Source: Rotaria socialis
Lineage: Eukaryota > Rotifera > Eurotatoria > Philodinida > Philodinidae
Direction of reading: 5' to 3'
DNA: 64,000 nucleotides
NCBI GenBank assembly: GCA_905331475.1
Contig: CAJNYU010001127.1
Span: 1-64,000, forward strand
This document shows, in pieces, positions 12,336 to 25,237 of this stretch (position 1 is the first letter of the stretch; each line of letters begins with the position of its first letter). A program made the position numbers and the translations under genes. Under the pieces are notes generated by a model that saw only the letters and a list, made by a program, of their open reading frames with translations, did no database searches and was not told the DNA's origin.

Positions 12336-13165
12336 ATTCTGGCACGAAGCTTCTTGTTTCTTCTAGAAAGAGGAAGATATATATGTATACATATATGGAT
12401 GAATATAATGAATATATAGGCATCAAGAGAAGAAGAAAAAAGCTTACAGGATATAATGTTCTTTACTCAATGCAGTAGTATTAATATGATGAAACAGAGA
12501 ACAGAATGAAAGACATGTGTTTATGAATCATCTATCGTTTATAGAGGCAATGCATTACCTTATTAGGAGTGAGTATGCATTTCAAAATCACCTTTTTTGG
12601 TAAAAAAAACAAAGTTTGCAAAAACAAATGCCCGACTGAGACAAGTTGCAAGAACATATTTCTTTCTCCATTTCAGTTTTTTCAACAATACACAACACTT
12701 GTGTATTAAGTAACAAATGTTATCGATGAAATTCCAAAGTATAAAATCATTGTCGATAGAGTGATAGAGGTCTCGAATTAGTTAGGATTGAAGTTTGACT
12801 GGTATCACTACGCAAGTTGATTTAAAGATTTATACTCACATTGACCGAATTTTGCGAGTAGAAAAATAATACTTTTTAGAATCAGAAAAACACTTGTTTA
12901 TCTGCTCTACACAGAAAATTGTAGTGCCTTCAAACAACAATAGTTTATTTTAATATTAGCTCGTATCTTTTGAGTTATTAGAGTGTTTTGTTTATCAAAA
13001 AATTTCTATTCCTAACAAGACAAATTTAGTTACTGAAAGAAAAAAAAACTCCCTTTAGCTTTGTTCTAATCATTTTATTTCTAGAAAACAAGCAAATCGT
13101 TCAAGTTAATAGCATTATAATTTCTGAACAAAACATCTATACAAATAAATCTAAAAGAACTTTCA
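12336..13165. other. intergenic, no gene recognised
   Basis: AT-rich spacer between the F-box gene start and the 14-3-3-like gene end, both on the minus strand. It should hold the F-box gene's promoter; no motif is convincing. Confidence 0.5.
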
Positions 13166-13912
13166 TTAAAATTGCATTTTTTCTAGTTCCAATCGATATG
13201 ATTCCATTTGAACAAGTAACGGATTTTCGTCCGATGATGAAATAGAAGATTTCATTTCTTGTATAGCATCAACTAATTCTGAATGCGTATGAGAATTGCA
13301 TATGCCATTGGACAGCTGTACGTCACAGGCATATTTACGTAGTTGAATCAATACTCGTTCAGGTTCATTTATTGGCAAAGTTAAACGAGATCGTTCGACA
13401 CCTAAGCTTTAGTTTTTTTTTACAATAATGAAAATTACAAAAAAAAAGAAAATGTTTTCTAATTTACCTTCAGTGTAGGAACGTAAAGCTGATTGAAGCA
13501 TAATTTGTTTCGTAGCTGGTCTTGCAATAGATGAATTAAAAAAAAGAAAATCACCTCGTTGTCTTAATGTCATAACAATATCCGAATCTTTATTTGATGT
13601 CGATGCAAGAAAATAATTATCAATTAATTGTATTATATCATTGCATAAAAAGTCGATTTCATTTTCAATTATTTCCAAGTAATCGAAATCAATTTTTTTA
13701 CTCAATTCAATCGATGTTAATTTCCAATAAGATTTGAAATTATAATCCAGAATTAGTTTATTATAAGCTATGTAAAGCATTTGACGATCAAGTGGTGGAA
13801 TGTCACCATGATTTTTTAGATAATTTTTATAGATAGATATTACTTCATTATAACGTTTAGCGCACGAAGCAAGGCCAGCTTGTTCACGTAATTCAATTAA
13901 ATGGTCAGTCAT
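13166..13912 (-). CDS. divergent 14-3-3-like protein lacking phosphopeptide-binding residues
   Basis: Exons 13912-13468 and 13401-13166 join in phase to 226 aa, slightly shorter than the usual 240-250. The 14-3-3 fold is recognisable along the whole length: AKRYNEVISIYKNYL (helix 2), DRQMLYIAYNKLI (helix 3), IEAEL-type segment EIIENEIDFLCNDIIQLIDN (helix 4), and LRQRGDFLFFNSSIA matching the family's KGDYxRYLAEVA. Canonical 14-3-3 dimers bind phosphoserine through Lys49, Arg56, Arg127 and Tyr128 (human zeta numbering). Here the helix-3 Lys-x6-Arg pair is not conserved and the Arg-Tyr pair is Phe-Phe, so ordinary phosphopeptide binding is unlikely. The C-terminal helices are poorly conserved. 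The frame is intact, arguing for a diverged functional paralogue over a dead copy. The ATG directly follows a strong T-rich AG, so it may be trans-spliced or have an upstream exon. Confidence 0.72.
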
Positions 13913-15207
13913 CTAGAAGAGAAAAAATCTCGTATTTTTCGTTTGATTCAATTGCACTTGAAATAATCAAAAGCAATAACAGTCATGAATCTTTCCGTCT
14001 TCTTTCTTTTTATAGATGCATCAATCAATGCTACAGTTAATCGATCATTCAATGAAAAATACTTGATAGTTTGCAGTAAGCATATTTAAAATGATGGTTT
14101 GGAAGAAAAAAAGGTTTTACCATTTTTTGAATGCAAAAGTAGAATCGTTATAGTTTTTGACAGTCAACTTTATGTGCGAGTCTACAATCGAATTATTCAT
14201 TTTCTTCGAAGAGATCGTACATGAATTTTAAAAAACACCTCTGTTTTTATCATGTTTTGTTCATAGTAAATAATTGTCTTCATTTTTTGAAGTAACATCT
14301 AAGTCTAAGGGTGAAATATTAACACGAGCCATCTGTATCAAGTAAACGAATAGTGAAGATAAGGTGCATACTCCGAAATAAATATAATAATATACTCGTC
14401 TTGTGATAAACAAAAACAATTAAATTGAACGTCACATGTAAACCTCCTAGGAATCACACTAACATCTTTTTTATCAACTAGATAGGACAGAGATTTTTCT
14501 CTTGCTGGCGTTTCTTTTCCATTTAATGTTGAAATATTATTGAACACAATACATTAAGATATCATCTTCGAATCTTCGTTGAACAAATGAATGAATTTCT
14601 TGTATACTAGTTCATTTATGATCAATATCTTATAAGTATGTCTATAAATTCAGTAGATAACATGTTAGAAACTTTCGCTATTTGACAAATTGGAAGGATT
14701 TTATTTTTTCAATCTATTATTTCTTAACTATAGAAAGAGAACTCCTTGTAGTTTAATTGTTCATAATCTTTGAATATATTATTACATTTTCGCATCGTAT
14801 TGAGAATACTAATTATTGTTCTCGTTTTAAAATTAATCTCTCCTATCAAGCGCATTCTATTTTTTTAAATGTATCGTAGTGATTGATGAGTCATATTTCT
14901 CGTATACGTATATCAGAGCTATACTGAAAAATATTTAATCAATAAATTAAATGTCTAGTAATTATATTAGAGTATGATCTAGTTAGTTTCTTTTTTTCTG
15001 ATAATTCTTTATTTGATTGATCAATCTAAAAATTAAAAAAACACATAAACGAAGTAACAGATAAAATGAATCTAGGCCATTCGTTATTTATTATGATTAA
15101 CATTTAAATAAATTTAATAACACCAGGTAAAAAAGAAAGAATATATCTAAAATTAAAAGTTCAGATATCATTCTCAATGAATTGAACAATCATTTTTTTT
15201 TATTAAT
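13913..15207. other. intergenic, no gene recognised
   Basis: AT-rich spacer. The open frame at 14338-14547 (minus) has no domain or splice support. No repeat element with clear ends was found. Confidence 0.5.
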
Positions 15208-17250
15208 CTAACTTGTTTTTATTGTTGTCGTTTTCGAACGTAGATGTTCGACTGTAATTGTTGCATTAATATCAGAGCATTTTTTAATTTTAGTATGTAC
15301 AAGATGTTCAGGTAAAATAGATAATTCACGTTTTGCTGCATTAAATATTGGAAAAGGTCCTTCATGGCAAACTTCACCTGTTTTATCATCAAGATCTAAC
15401 GACCAAATAATCACACCGCCATAACCATGCTCTTTCAAAAATTGCATCTAATTATTTTTAAAAGAGAAGCATTTCATTAATGTAAGTATTGTTTTTTTTA
15501 CTTTAAGTGTAACGCTTCGAATATTATCAAAACCAATCCACAAGGCTTTACTTGATACATATGGAACACTCATATCTCGATGCCAAAATACACGATTATT
15601 GGGATTATTTTGAATTAATTCACAGATCTATTGATTTAGGAAAAAAAAGAAGAATTCTTTTGTTTTTCTAAATGAAAAATTTACTTCATAATAAGCCAGA
15701 ACACCTGCTTCTCGTGTATATTTTCCGGCTTCAGCTGCACTTGCTTTCATTCCAATCGATGATTTTTTCTTTGGTGCTGGTTTACCATTAGTCATACCTG
15801 TTTCTCCGAAAACAGAAAAGGCTCGTCCTAAAGTAATAGTTTATCGTATGAAAATATCGAAGAAAAAAAAAGTAGAAGAATGTCAAACCGTAAGCAGATA
15901 GACCAATGTTAAGTTTTTCTTTTGGACAACCTAGTTCAACCCAAACAAGCATTGAACTATTTATATTCCATTCACGAAATTTTTTTCGTTCATTACGCAT
16001 TGCATATAATGGACTATTATGTCCAGTTTTACCATCCCAACTCCCATGATAATCATCTATCTCAGAAAGTATATTTCCTGTTAAAAAATAAGCGATGTCT
16101 TTAAATTCGATTACTTACAAGTCATAACTGATACAAAATCGAAATATCTTGAAACAAAAACAAATAAGAATTGATCAGATATTCAAAGACATTCGTACTT
16201 GCAAACTTCTTCTACTTCATAACCAGCTTCGATTCGATGTCTTGCAGCAGCTATAATAATAGAATTTATTGATTTTATCATTTCGTTTTTTCAAATTAAA
16301 CAAACTACCTGTAGCACATGTCAATAATAGTTTTTCTTGTCCGGTACGTTCAGCTTCTCGCTGAAATACTCGACTCAATTTCTATTTTAAATTTCGTTCG
16401 TTTATTAAAGATTGTTTTTCATTGAGATTGTTCACTTACTTTTACTAATTTCGTATATCCAGTTTTCGAATGAGGTTCAGCGCCTTGATCTTTTGCTCCT
16501 GGATATTCCTATTGAAATAAAATGTATATTGTTGATTTAATCAATTAATAGAAAATAAACTATTTACCCAATCTAAATCTAAGCCATCAAATTTATTATC
16601 ACGTAAAAATTTCACACTATTTTTGACAAAAGTTTTACTAGATACAATAAATAGGAAAGTTTTTACTTATTCTTTCTTAATGTATGTTTGAAGAAAAAAA
16701 GCACCTACATATTTGCAGCATTTTTTGACACTTCATTAAATCCACGAGACGCATGTGTCCATCCTCCAACACTCAGAAGTACACGTAAATCAGGATTGAC
16801 TTCTTTTAATTTTAATACACGTTCATACATGCCTTTGGAACTTGCTGTCCATCCTTTTAAATCATCTTCTTCATATGGTGCTATTACTAAACTTTCAAGT
16901 ACTTTTCCAAATGCAAAATTTATATGTGTGCATAAAAATGGATCTATGTCTTCAGGAGTTAAACGACTTATATTATCATATCGTTTAGCAGCCCAATTAG
17001 CAAAATAGCAACTATTATCAAACAATAAAAAAAAACATACGTAGTCATTCAAAATAAAAACAGTTCTGTCTCATAGATTTACTCACACACGTCTATAGAC
17101 AAATGTTGATTCAGTTGTTGTATCATTGAGACAATCAGTTCGAACTAAAGAAACCATAAGTTTTCATGAAGTTTTGTTTCATTTTTCTATACCTTGTTTA
17201 ACTGCTAACCAAATAATCATCATAAAAGAAGTCAAAATACTTGTCGTCAT
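15208..17250 (-). CDS. secreted GH18 chitinase
   Basis: About twelve small exons run from the ATG at 17250 to the TAG at 15208. The N-terminus (MTTSILTSFMMIIWLAV) is a signal peptide. Glycoside hydrolase family 18 landmarks follow in order: CYFANWAAKRYD (strand 1), THINFAFG, VLLSVGGW (strand 3), and the catalytic motif DGLDLDWE across the exon border near 16565/16512. The last residue of that motif is the proton-donor Glu, and all acidic residues are present. Next come YFDFVSVMT, the GLSAYG-like strand, and near the end YGGVIIWSLDLDD, the conserved substrate-binding Trp segment. It should cleave chitin beta-1,4 links outside the cell. No chitin-binding CBM14 domain is seen after the catalytic domain. 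A chitinase could act on dietary or fungal chitin or on the animal's own chitin; which cannot be told here. Confidence 0.88.
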
Positions 17251-19044
17251 TGTACATGAATGAATAATAGCAACTAAGTCTTTGCTTGTTGATGCTTATC
17301 GTTCGTTCGATGAAGTTAAATCAAGCCCGTTCTAATCTCTTTCTTTCTCGCTTTGTTTATATACAATACGAGTGTGATGTTTGCAAACAAACGATTCATA
17401 TGATCCAAATTGGTAAAAGAAAAATAGATCAAAATCTTTCATTATTAAAATCTATTTATTGTATCTATTCACCAACCATATATTACATCGAAAAATTAAA
17501 CTATTCAAAATCTAGTTCACAATAACATTCATAGGGAAAATAACGTAACATGAAGTAATTACATAAGTAGTTATCATTTACTTTATATCAATGAACGTTG
17601 ATTAAAAAACAAAAAAAAAGGATTGAGATAGATTAGATTACAAACATTGCTAATGACAATATATAGGTTATTTGAAAAGAAAGTTGAATTTAATTTGTTA
17701 CCATTTTATTTATATCATATACTACGAAATAAAATAAATATTATAAAATTGGTTTTCTATATTTTATATTTTGATTAAATTTTCAAGTCAGTTAAATAAC
17801 CTATACGTTTGCTATCTGAATGAACTACAATAGTTATAGCATAGAAAACGATAGACTCGATACGCACATACAATAGTTTAACTATTGGTAGTCACATCTA
17901 GAAGAACATTTTTGCTAATGGAGTTTTCATGCAATTTAAAGCCATTAATTCACTAAGATTCTTTATAATTGATCATGAGAATCTAAGTTAAAAAATATGT
18001 TACTTTACCCAGAATCATTTTGTCTACTGCAATATACATTTATGTTCATTTGATATGATAAAAAATCGATCCAACCATTTTCTAAAAAAAACCTACTTAA
18101 TCACCGACTAAATGAAAATCTGAATCAGGTAAGCATAAGCGTCTTATGTAAAAATTACTTACTAAAATTAAAGAGAAAATGCATAAATCCTTTTGAGACA
18201 CGATGGAGACATAAAAAAAAACACAACAACCCGATATTGAAATTGGATCAGTAACAATTTTTATTGGGCTGATTTTTATGTGATGATCAAAGCAAAATCA
18301 TTAACACAAAATAATGATATTACAGTTGAGGTCGGAAATGTTCATTGTTTATTTCACTTTACATAGATGTTAAAATTTCAAGAAAAAAATTACATATTTT
18401 ACGATTCTATGACACGTAACAGTCCTTGAAATATTCGATCAGAACAACTTATTTTTTTCATTGAATCAAATTAATTGAAGTCGTGACTATAATCAGATTT
18501 CATCTCTGCTTTTATTTTGCTTACTAGACTTGAAAATTTTCTTTTTTTAATAAACCGTACGTATCATGATAGAAATTTTCATCGTTACTTCTATTAATAT
18601 TGATCAATCAATTACTGTTCGATCTGATTTTAATCGTATGAACAACTAACGTACAATCAATTGATTCTGATGACTTCACTAAGTACGATTAAATTAATCA
18701 GAAGAAAAACGAACAGGCTCGAGAACAAGTAACTGGCTGAACAGAAGACGAATAGAATTTAGTCATTAGCCTTTACATAAAATTGTTACCAACGTCATCT
18801 GTTCAACATTGAGAATCTTTTGTTGATAGATATTCTAATCAACTATTTGATTTATTCTAATTGAGTGTTGTCAAATAAAAATGATTTCATGAACATAACT
18901 TTTTGACATGAAAACACAAATGACTCATAATCTCTACGATCAACAATTGATAGTTCCTTTAAGAATAATAATAGAACAAGCTGTCTTATTGCTTTGGCGA
19001 TCTTTTAAAATTTTATAGATTGGCTAAAGCATCATATTGAAAAT
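17251..19044. other. intergenic between divergent chitinase and TFIIS genes
   Basis: AT-rich with no recognised gene. It separates two divergently oriented genes and should contain both promoters. A T-rich AG at about 19016 lies 28 nt before the TFIIS start codon. Confidence 0.5.
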
Positions 19045-20375
19045 ATGACTGAAGAGGAAATTATGAAAATTAATCGAAAATTACAGAAAATGATCAATAA
19101 ATCAGACGTGGTTTGTTTGAATTTCTGAAAAAAAAATTCACATCTTTTATTTAATCATATATGTATTTAGGATGAAAATATTGCTCGAGATCTACTTGTT
19201 CGTTTACAAGAATCACGCATAACACTTGTTATCCTACAAACAACGGGTATTGGAAAAACCGTCAATAACTTACGACGGTTAATTACTAATGAAGATTTAT
19301 CCATCGTTGCTAAAAGCCTTCTAAAAAATTGGAAAAAACTTGTATCCGGTTTGCTATTTATTTTCTTAACAAATGGCGAATTAATTGATTTATTTTGTGT
19401 TAATTTAAATTAGAAACATCGCCAGGACCGATACATAAAGTTGAAAAATCATCAACATCAAACAATACGAATAACAGTCAAAGTTCACAAGAAACTAATG
19501 TGAACAATGGAAAAAATATTGAATCGAATAAATCTACAAAACAAAAATTATCAGGAAAACCGTCTTCATCGAAGTTTTATACCGCATTACAAACTCAAGA
19601 TGAATTTCGGTACGAACTCAAATTATTCATAAATATCAATAAGATTTTATTTATTCTAGACTAAAATCACGCGATCTCTTAGCTGCTGCTCTTTCAATGT
19701 CTGAACTTCCCGAAGGTTCTGCTGATCCAGTGGAGTTGTCTGCTCGCGTTGAAGATGGTTATAGCGAAAAATATTTCATTCGAAATAACATCTCTCGTTT
19801 TTCTTTATAGCTATTTATAAAGAACTTAAAGATACAGGTGTTAAATACCGTAACCGTATACGAAGTCGTATTTCAAATTTGAAAGATGCAAAAAATCCAA
19901 ATCTTCGCCGAAATGTACTTCTCGGTATAATTATACCAGAACGATTAGCTGTACTTACTGCTGAGGTTTGTTAAGTACTTTCTATCAGTTAGAAGGTTCT
20001 TGAAGAGCATCGCATTTAAAATAGGACATGGCAAGTGATGCATTAAAACAAGAACGATCAAAATTAACCGATTTAGCGATTAATGAATATCAACTTGCTG
20101 TCGATGAAGGCACTGGTACTGATCTCATTCCATGTAAACGGTAAATTTTATTGGTTATTTTCAAAATAAGATATAAACCCATGTTTTGAAATACTGATAG
20201 ATGTAAACAAAATAATTGTGCTTATACAGAAGTTCAAACACGTAGTGCTGATGAACCCATGACATTGTTTGTTTTTTGTAGAAATTGTGGATTACGTTGG
20301 AAGGTAAAATTTTTGAAAATAAAACACACAAAATTCAATTATAAAAAATAATTCTAATTTTCTATTCAGATGTAA
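19045..20375 (+). CDS. TCEA: transcription elongation factor TFIIS (S-II)
   Basis: Eight exons (19045-19110, 19171-19348, 19414-19609, 19660-19757, 19811-19965, 20025-20140, 20201-20303, 20370-20375) give 305 aa, close to the family norm. Domain I is the helical LW bundle ([18 protein letters not shown], then [10 protein letters not shown]). A Ser/Asn-rich linker follows. Domain II, which binds RNA polymerase II, covers [20 protein letters not shown]. The C-terminal zinc ribbon has CKQNNC, the invariant hairpin RSADEPMT whose Asp-Glu pair reaches the polymerase active site, and [14 protein letters not shown] rescues backtracked RNA polymerase II by stimulating transcript cleavage. The last exon holds only one codon and the stop (ATG TAA), which is unusual. 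The same-strand alpha-SNAP gene starts 170 bp downstream. Confidence 0.95.
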
Positions 20376-20544
20376 ATCAAAATAAGCTGGTCAACTTGAT
20401 GTTACATTCATTTTTTTTGCTTCTGTCTTTTCCTTCTTTTTCATTTTTGTAATTAACAGAATTCTACTTAAACGGATCTCAGTCATCCTTATTGAAATAA
20501 AACGTTTGTTGTTTTTTAGATATTTTAAATATTTTCTTTTACTT

Positions 20545-21476
20545 ATGGCTAGTGGAACTAATAATAAATCCGCTGCACAATTAATGGCAGAGGCAAATAA
20601 AAAGGCTAAAACAGCGAATGGATTTTTTCAACGTATGCTTGGGTCAGGTAGTGGAATAACCGACGATGCTCGTGAACTTTTTATTCAAGCGGGTAATGCA
20701 GCAAAAGCTGAAGGTGATTATCCAACATCTGTCGAAGGTTATAAGCGAGCGTTGGATTTAAGTACCGAGGATTTCGAAAAAACTCAAATGTATGAGGCGA
20801 TTGCATCGTCATATAAAATGTTTGATTTACCTCAAGCTGTATCACCGTTAACACGTGCTGCTGAATTAAATATGTCTCAAGGAAAATGGACAATGGCATC
20901 ACAAATATTGGAAAAAATTTCAGAACTATATGAACAAATGAATGATTATGAAAATATGATAAAATGTTTACGAGAAGCATATCGATTTTTAAAACAAGAA
21001 GGACAAAAAGCGAGTGCAAATAGAGTACAAAAGAAAATTGCTGAAACACTTGTAGTTCAACATCAATTTATAGAAGCACAACAAGAATTTGAAGAAATGG
21101 CTCAAAAAGCAAAAGATGATGCTATGCTTAAATTTAGTGCCAAAGATTTTTGGCTAAAGTAACTAATGGAAACTTTGATTTTAACTTATTTAAAAATATT
21201 GATTTTAGAGCAACAATGTGTGCACTATGTATTGATGTTGAAAATGCTAGCACTGCATTAAATCGATACTTAAACGATAATCCATTATTTGAAGAACGAT
21301 CATTGGAAGTACAATTACTTCGCCAGTTGATTGCTGATGTTGAAGAACAAAATAAGGAATTATTTCTAAAACATTATGATGACACATCATTGTCAACATT
21401 ACGTACTGATCGAATATTTCGTTCAATGATTGATGATATTGGGAAAAAAATCAATGGTGATGTTGATCTTAAATGA
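20545..21476 (+). CDS. NAPA: alpha-SNAP (soluble NSF attachment protein)
   Basis: Exons 20545-21158 and 21209-21476, split by a 50-bp intron, give 293 aa against 295 for human alpha-SNAP. The whole TPR-like helical array is present: AQLMAEANKKAKTANGFFQR at the membrane-attachment start, QAVSPLTRAAELNMSQGKW, ISELYEQMNDYENMIKC, KFSAKDFWLKATMCALCIDV (across the splice), and EEQNKELFLKHYDD. The protein ends GDVDLK, keeping the penultimate leucine that in animal alpha-SNAP is needed to stimulate NSF ATPase. It recruits NSF to SNARE complexes for disassembly after membrane fusion. Many positions are diverged from vertebrate sequences. Upstream, a T-rich AG at 20519 lies about 25 nt before the ATG and only about 145 nt after the TFIIS stop, consistent with a trans-splice acceptor. 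Confidence 0.9.
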
Positions 21477-23640
21477 TTGAATAAATGACATATTTAGAAC
21501 AGTACGTATTCTTTCGTGTAGATTTTTGTGTCTGTCTGTGCAATGAAAGCTTAAAGTATGAGATATCTATCATTTATCATTACCATTTATTAATTTTATT
21601 CTTTTTTTTTATGTGTAAAGAAAAACCTCGGGATTGCAGTCATTCCACATTTTAATGTTTATTTTAGAGAATCTCAAAATTTCCCGCCGTCTTGTTTATC
21701 CTTGTGCAGTTTATATATTTAAAATAATCTTCATGTGCTTTTTTAATCAATAAAATAGTTTATATGAAGAATAATAAAATGAATCATTATCAAAAACATA
21801 CGAGATTAGCGAGTCAACGCTAAAGTTATGCAGCTGTGATTTCATCTGTAGGTAATTTAATTTTAATAGGTACTACTTTTAAAATTAAATATTCATTGAG
21901 TTTAATTTATAATGAATTTTCTCTAGTATAACATCAGAGAGATGGTGATAACCTACATAAACTATCCTGGATAAATATTGTCAATTTGTATAAATGTCAT
22001 TAGCAAATATGATTGATATGAATATAAACTTGCAAAACAAAATACATAGTTTTTATTGATAAACAAGAGTTCTGAAAACTTTTCAAAAACTTAGAAATGC
22101 ACATTACTTTTTCTTTAGTATCATTAGTATGAAACATTCTCCTATCCTTTGGACTACTTCTCGTCATACGTAATAACAATACCGACGTTATAAAAGCGTC
22201 AATGAATCGGATACAAATATGTCATCATTCGATAGTGTCTTCTTAAATGTCAATTGATAGCCGATGAGGATTTAATTTAATAACTAGAAATATGAACATT
22301 GCTATCCCCTAGTAACTGTCATTGATATACTTATGCCGTAAGCCATGCCATATATAATATCAGAAGGCACAATGCAAGACGCACTTCAACAAGTCAAAAT
22401 TAGAATTTTACTATTTGTGAACATTTCTAAACGAAGCAATCTAACAGTGTATTCACACGAGTATTAAATAATTATTTGCATCGCAATATTTTCTCATGAA
22501 CTTCAAATAGATCATTATAGTTACTTATAATTGTTGAGAATAAAATAAAACAGACGTAGGAAGAAGAATAGCTTGCTAAATTTATTTTTCCAGAGGAGTC
22601 AATACATTATTTCAAAACCCGTTCTAATGATTTCTAGATGTCTGGCGTTTTTCATCTCTACATTATAGATTTATCACATAGCTATGTTCGCTCAAAATCA
22701 TAGTATGTATCGCATATCCTGTTCAATGTCAAATCTCAAAAGTGATGCCATCTTTCGTCGATGAAAGTTGATAGCATACGTCTGCATAATTTCTTTCTCA
22801 TAAACATGCCAATGATGTATCTCATTGATATCAGCTGTAGTTAGGAAATTTTTTTTTGGTTTTAAAAGAGCATGGATGTTCTTAGAAAATTGTAGATCAT
22901 ACTTTTGGCTACATTCATTTAGCTGCCGTTATTACGATAGGACAAAAATATTCATGTAGGAATGCATCGAAATGTTTAATTTGGAAGAATTAACCTATAT
23001 TTTCTTAGCGACTGATTTGACTCACATACTGAAGGTAAAGATTTTTGTTAAAAATTGGGCTGCGATTCGACCTACATTTCTTATAATTCCTATATTTTCA
23101 AAAAAGTTCTATTTTTGTCCTATATTTTATCGAAGAAAGTAGAAAATTTCCGAAAACCACTTAATTTTGCTATTTCTTTAGACGAAAAAAAACTTTTAAT
23201 CCGTATAATCATGTGTTTTGGACAAATTGTTGTATTATAGTGACATTTGTTTTTAACAATATTTTTCCTTTCGCCTATTTAGTGGGCTGACTGAGAAATT
23301 GTTTAATACTAAGTACAAAATACAAAATAGTTCAAAAGAAAAAAACATTCACAAAGTGATCATGTACTAGTTTCGAGTTTTTAGTGAAGTTTTAGTTAGA
23401 TATAAAAGCTGTATATATATACCTCTGGAAAAAATAAGTTTCACTCTGCATTTGAGAGTATTGTTACCAAAAGAACATATTTTTTTTAAAAGTAACGACA
23501 TATTCTGAAAGCCCGTAAAATTTTACGCCATCCTATATATATGCATTTTTATTTACACTTATTTATTACCAGAAAAAATTGAGTTATGATGAAATACAAA
23601 ATAAACTTGTGGAAAATAATAAGCGATTTATCAGGACAAT
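21477..23640. other. intergenic, no gene recognised
   Basis: AT-rich DNA with poly(A) signals just after alpha-SNAP (AATAAA near 21480 and 21750). The open frame 23055-23240 shows nothing recognisable. Confidence 0.5.
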
Positions 23641-24301
23641 TATAAGAACTCCTTCTGACCCTGAAGGGGCCTAGAGGTATATGAAAGTAATATGTTTCTG
23701 CAATATACATAAGATATTTGCGTATTATTCAAAGGTTCAACGTATAAATAAAATCTGTCTAGTCGGAATTGACATTGGTAAAACAGACAATAAAAATAGT
23801 GCTCGTGTAGGTATTATTGTATCCCTGTAGACCTCTTCAGGGTCAGAACAAGGGCAAATCTTTTTCAGTATTCAAAGAACTTATCCATGCACATCGATTG
23901 AAGTTGCTCTGCTGATTATTGTAACGTAAAAATGTTGGTTAGGATTGTAGCAGATTATTGAAATCTTATCAATATACTCAGCCCTCCCTTTAGGAAAAAA
24001 GCTGTATTAGTGAATTATTTTCTGAGCTAACAACGAGCTCCTAATTTTCTGAAAGATCTTATCTATCAAATATGTAGAGGTCAATAGTGTGCAGTTTCTA
24101 AGAAACTTTCACGTTGTTACTCAATTGCTCTGTGATACAGAAGTAAGTATATGAAAGTGTTAATTTGTCCATAATTCGTAAAGGGTTCTTCAAGACGACC
24201 CTCTATCGTTATAGCAAAGCAATAATAAAAAGTATCGGCTATAAAAAATTGAATAGCATCCATTCCTGTATAGAACCGAGTCTCAAAAAGGAGTTCTTAT
24301 A
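23641..24301. mobile_element. MITE with TATAAGAACTCCTT inverted ends
   Basis: A perfect 14-bp terminal inverted repeat, TATAAGAACTCCTT, lies at 23641-23654 and inverted at 24288-24301. The outer TA could be the target duplication. A second inverted pair lies inside, near 23655-23680 (CTGACCCTGAAGGGG) and 23827-23850 (CTTCAGGGTCAG), so a smaller element or an internal duplication is nested at the left end. No coding capacity is seen. Confidence 0.55.
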
Positions 24302-24639
24302 AATTTATACTATGTCATCATAGGGACCCACAATTTCTACGAGTATCATATAGATTGCTACGTGCTATAAACAATATATAGGCCTTTCAAACGTGAAAAC
24401 TCGAGCTCCTACATACCACTCGATGCGCCTTTACAAGCTCTACAAAATTAGATATGTCACAAATCTGTTCTACAAACTTGAGAAGTTCGATCGAGGTCCA
24501 TTTACCCTTTAAACTTGCTTTTTCTGCCATTTTCCATAGGAACAACCAAATGATTCGATATTTTGAATTTAACAACGGTTCGAACAGACCTATCATTTAA
24601 GCTAATTCAATCGAAAAAAATATTTTTTCTCCGGTGCCG

Positions 24640-24962
24640 TACGTAGAGTGGTTTTCTCACGGACTTATAAAAATCCATTCGAGAATGCCATGTACTCTAG
24701 TCAAAATGTAGCTTATGGAGTTCTGTGGTTGTTCGTAAGCAAAAGTATAAGATGTTACTATAGACAAAAAGAGAGATTTTGGATGTTCGTGTTGAGAGGG
24801 ATCATTTTTTCGCATTGGTTGACAGTTTTTCTTCCTATAGCTAGTAAAAAATGGGTGTTCGTGAATATAACTCTACAAGTTGTGGGTGTTCGTAAGCGAA
24901 ACTGATATTCGACTTCGTAAAGTTGGGTGTTCGTGCTGTTCGCGTAAATTAGTAACACCCCT
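24640..24962. repeat. GTTCGT-motif repeat block abutting a broken nuclear receptor
   Basis: The word GTGTTCGT or TGTTCGTAA recurs at irregular spacing (near 24734, 24786, 24852, 24884, 24928). The block ends in CACCCCTG at about 24963, exactly where homology to the nuclear receptor begins. It looks like the right-hand part of a mobile element; I could not find a matching left end. Confidence 0.35.
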
Positions 24963-25237
24963 GTTCCATCGTCAAATATGACAATGAACAGTCGTATTCT
25001 ATTATATCAAGCTGAATTGATTTAGTTCGCATTCAGAATATCTACGTAACTATGCTATGGAAATACTTAGCGTATTTATACGGATTTCATACAGCGGTAC
25101 TTGGATTTTCTCGACTTGTAAAGAATGCAGTCGATGTAATTAGCACGTCAGGTTTGAACCCTCAGAGCGATAATTGTAATCGTATGTTTTACACTATTAT
25201 AAAAGAAACAGAGCATAAATTGGTTATATCCGACTGA
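24963..25237 (+). pseudogene. 5'-truncated nuclear receptor LBD fragment
   Basis: Conceptual translation matches the last 90 or so residues of the receptor at 27921-29143 (shared blocks include VRIQNIYVTMLWKYL and LYGFH-AVL-FS-LVKNAVD), ending VISD. An in-frame TGA interrupts it at about 25012 (ATATCAAGC then TGA ATTGAT). The upstream LBD and DNA-binding exons are missing, and the break coincides with a GTTCGT-rich repeat, so insertion or deletion by a mobile element is likely. The copy lies on the same strand as its two intact relatives, making a former three-member tandem family. Confidence 0.8.

Noticed and set aside
16688-17008. Plus-strand open frame opposite the chitinase exon
   Set aside because: Antisense shadow of a well-supported GH18 exon on the minus strand.
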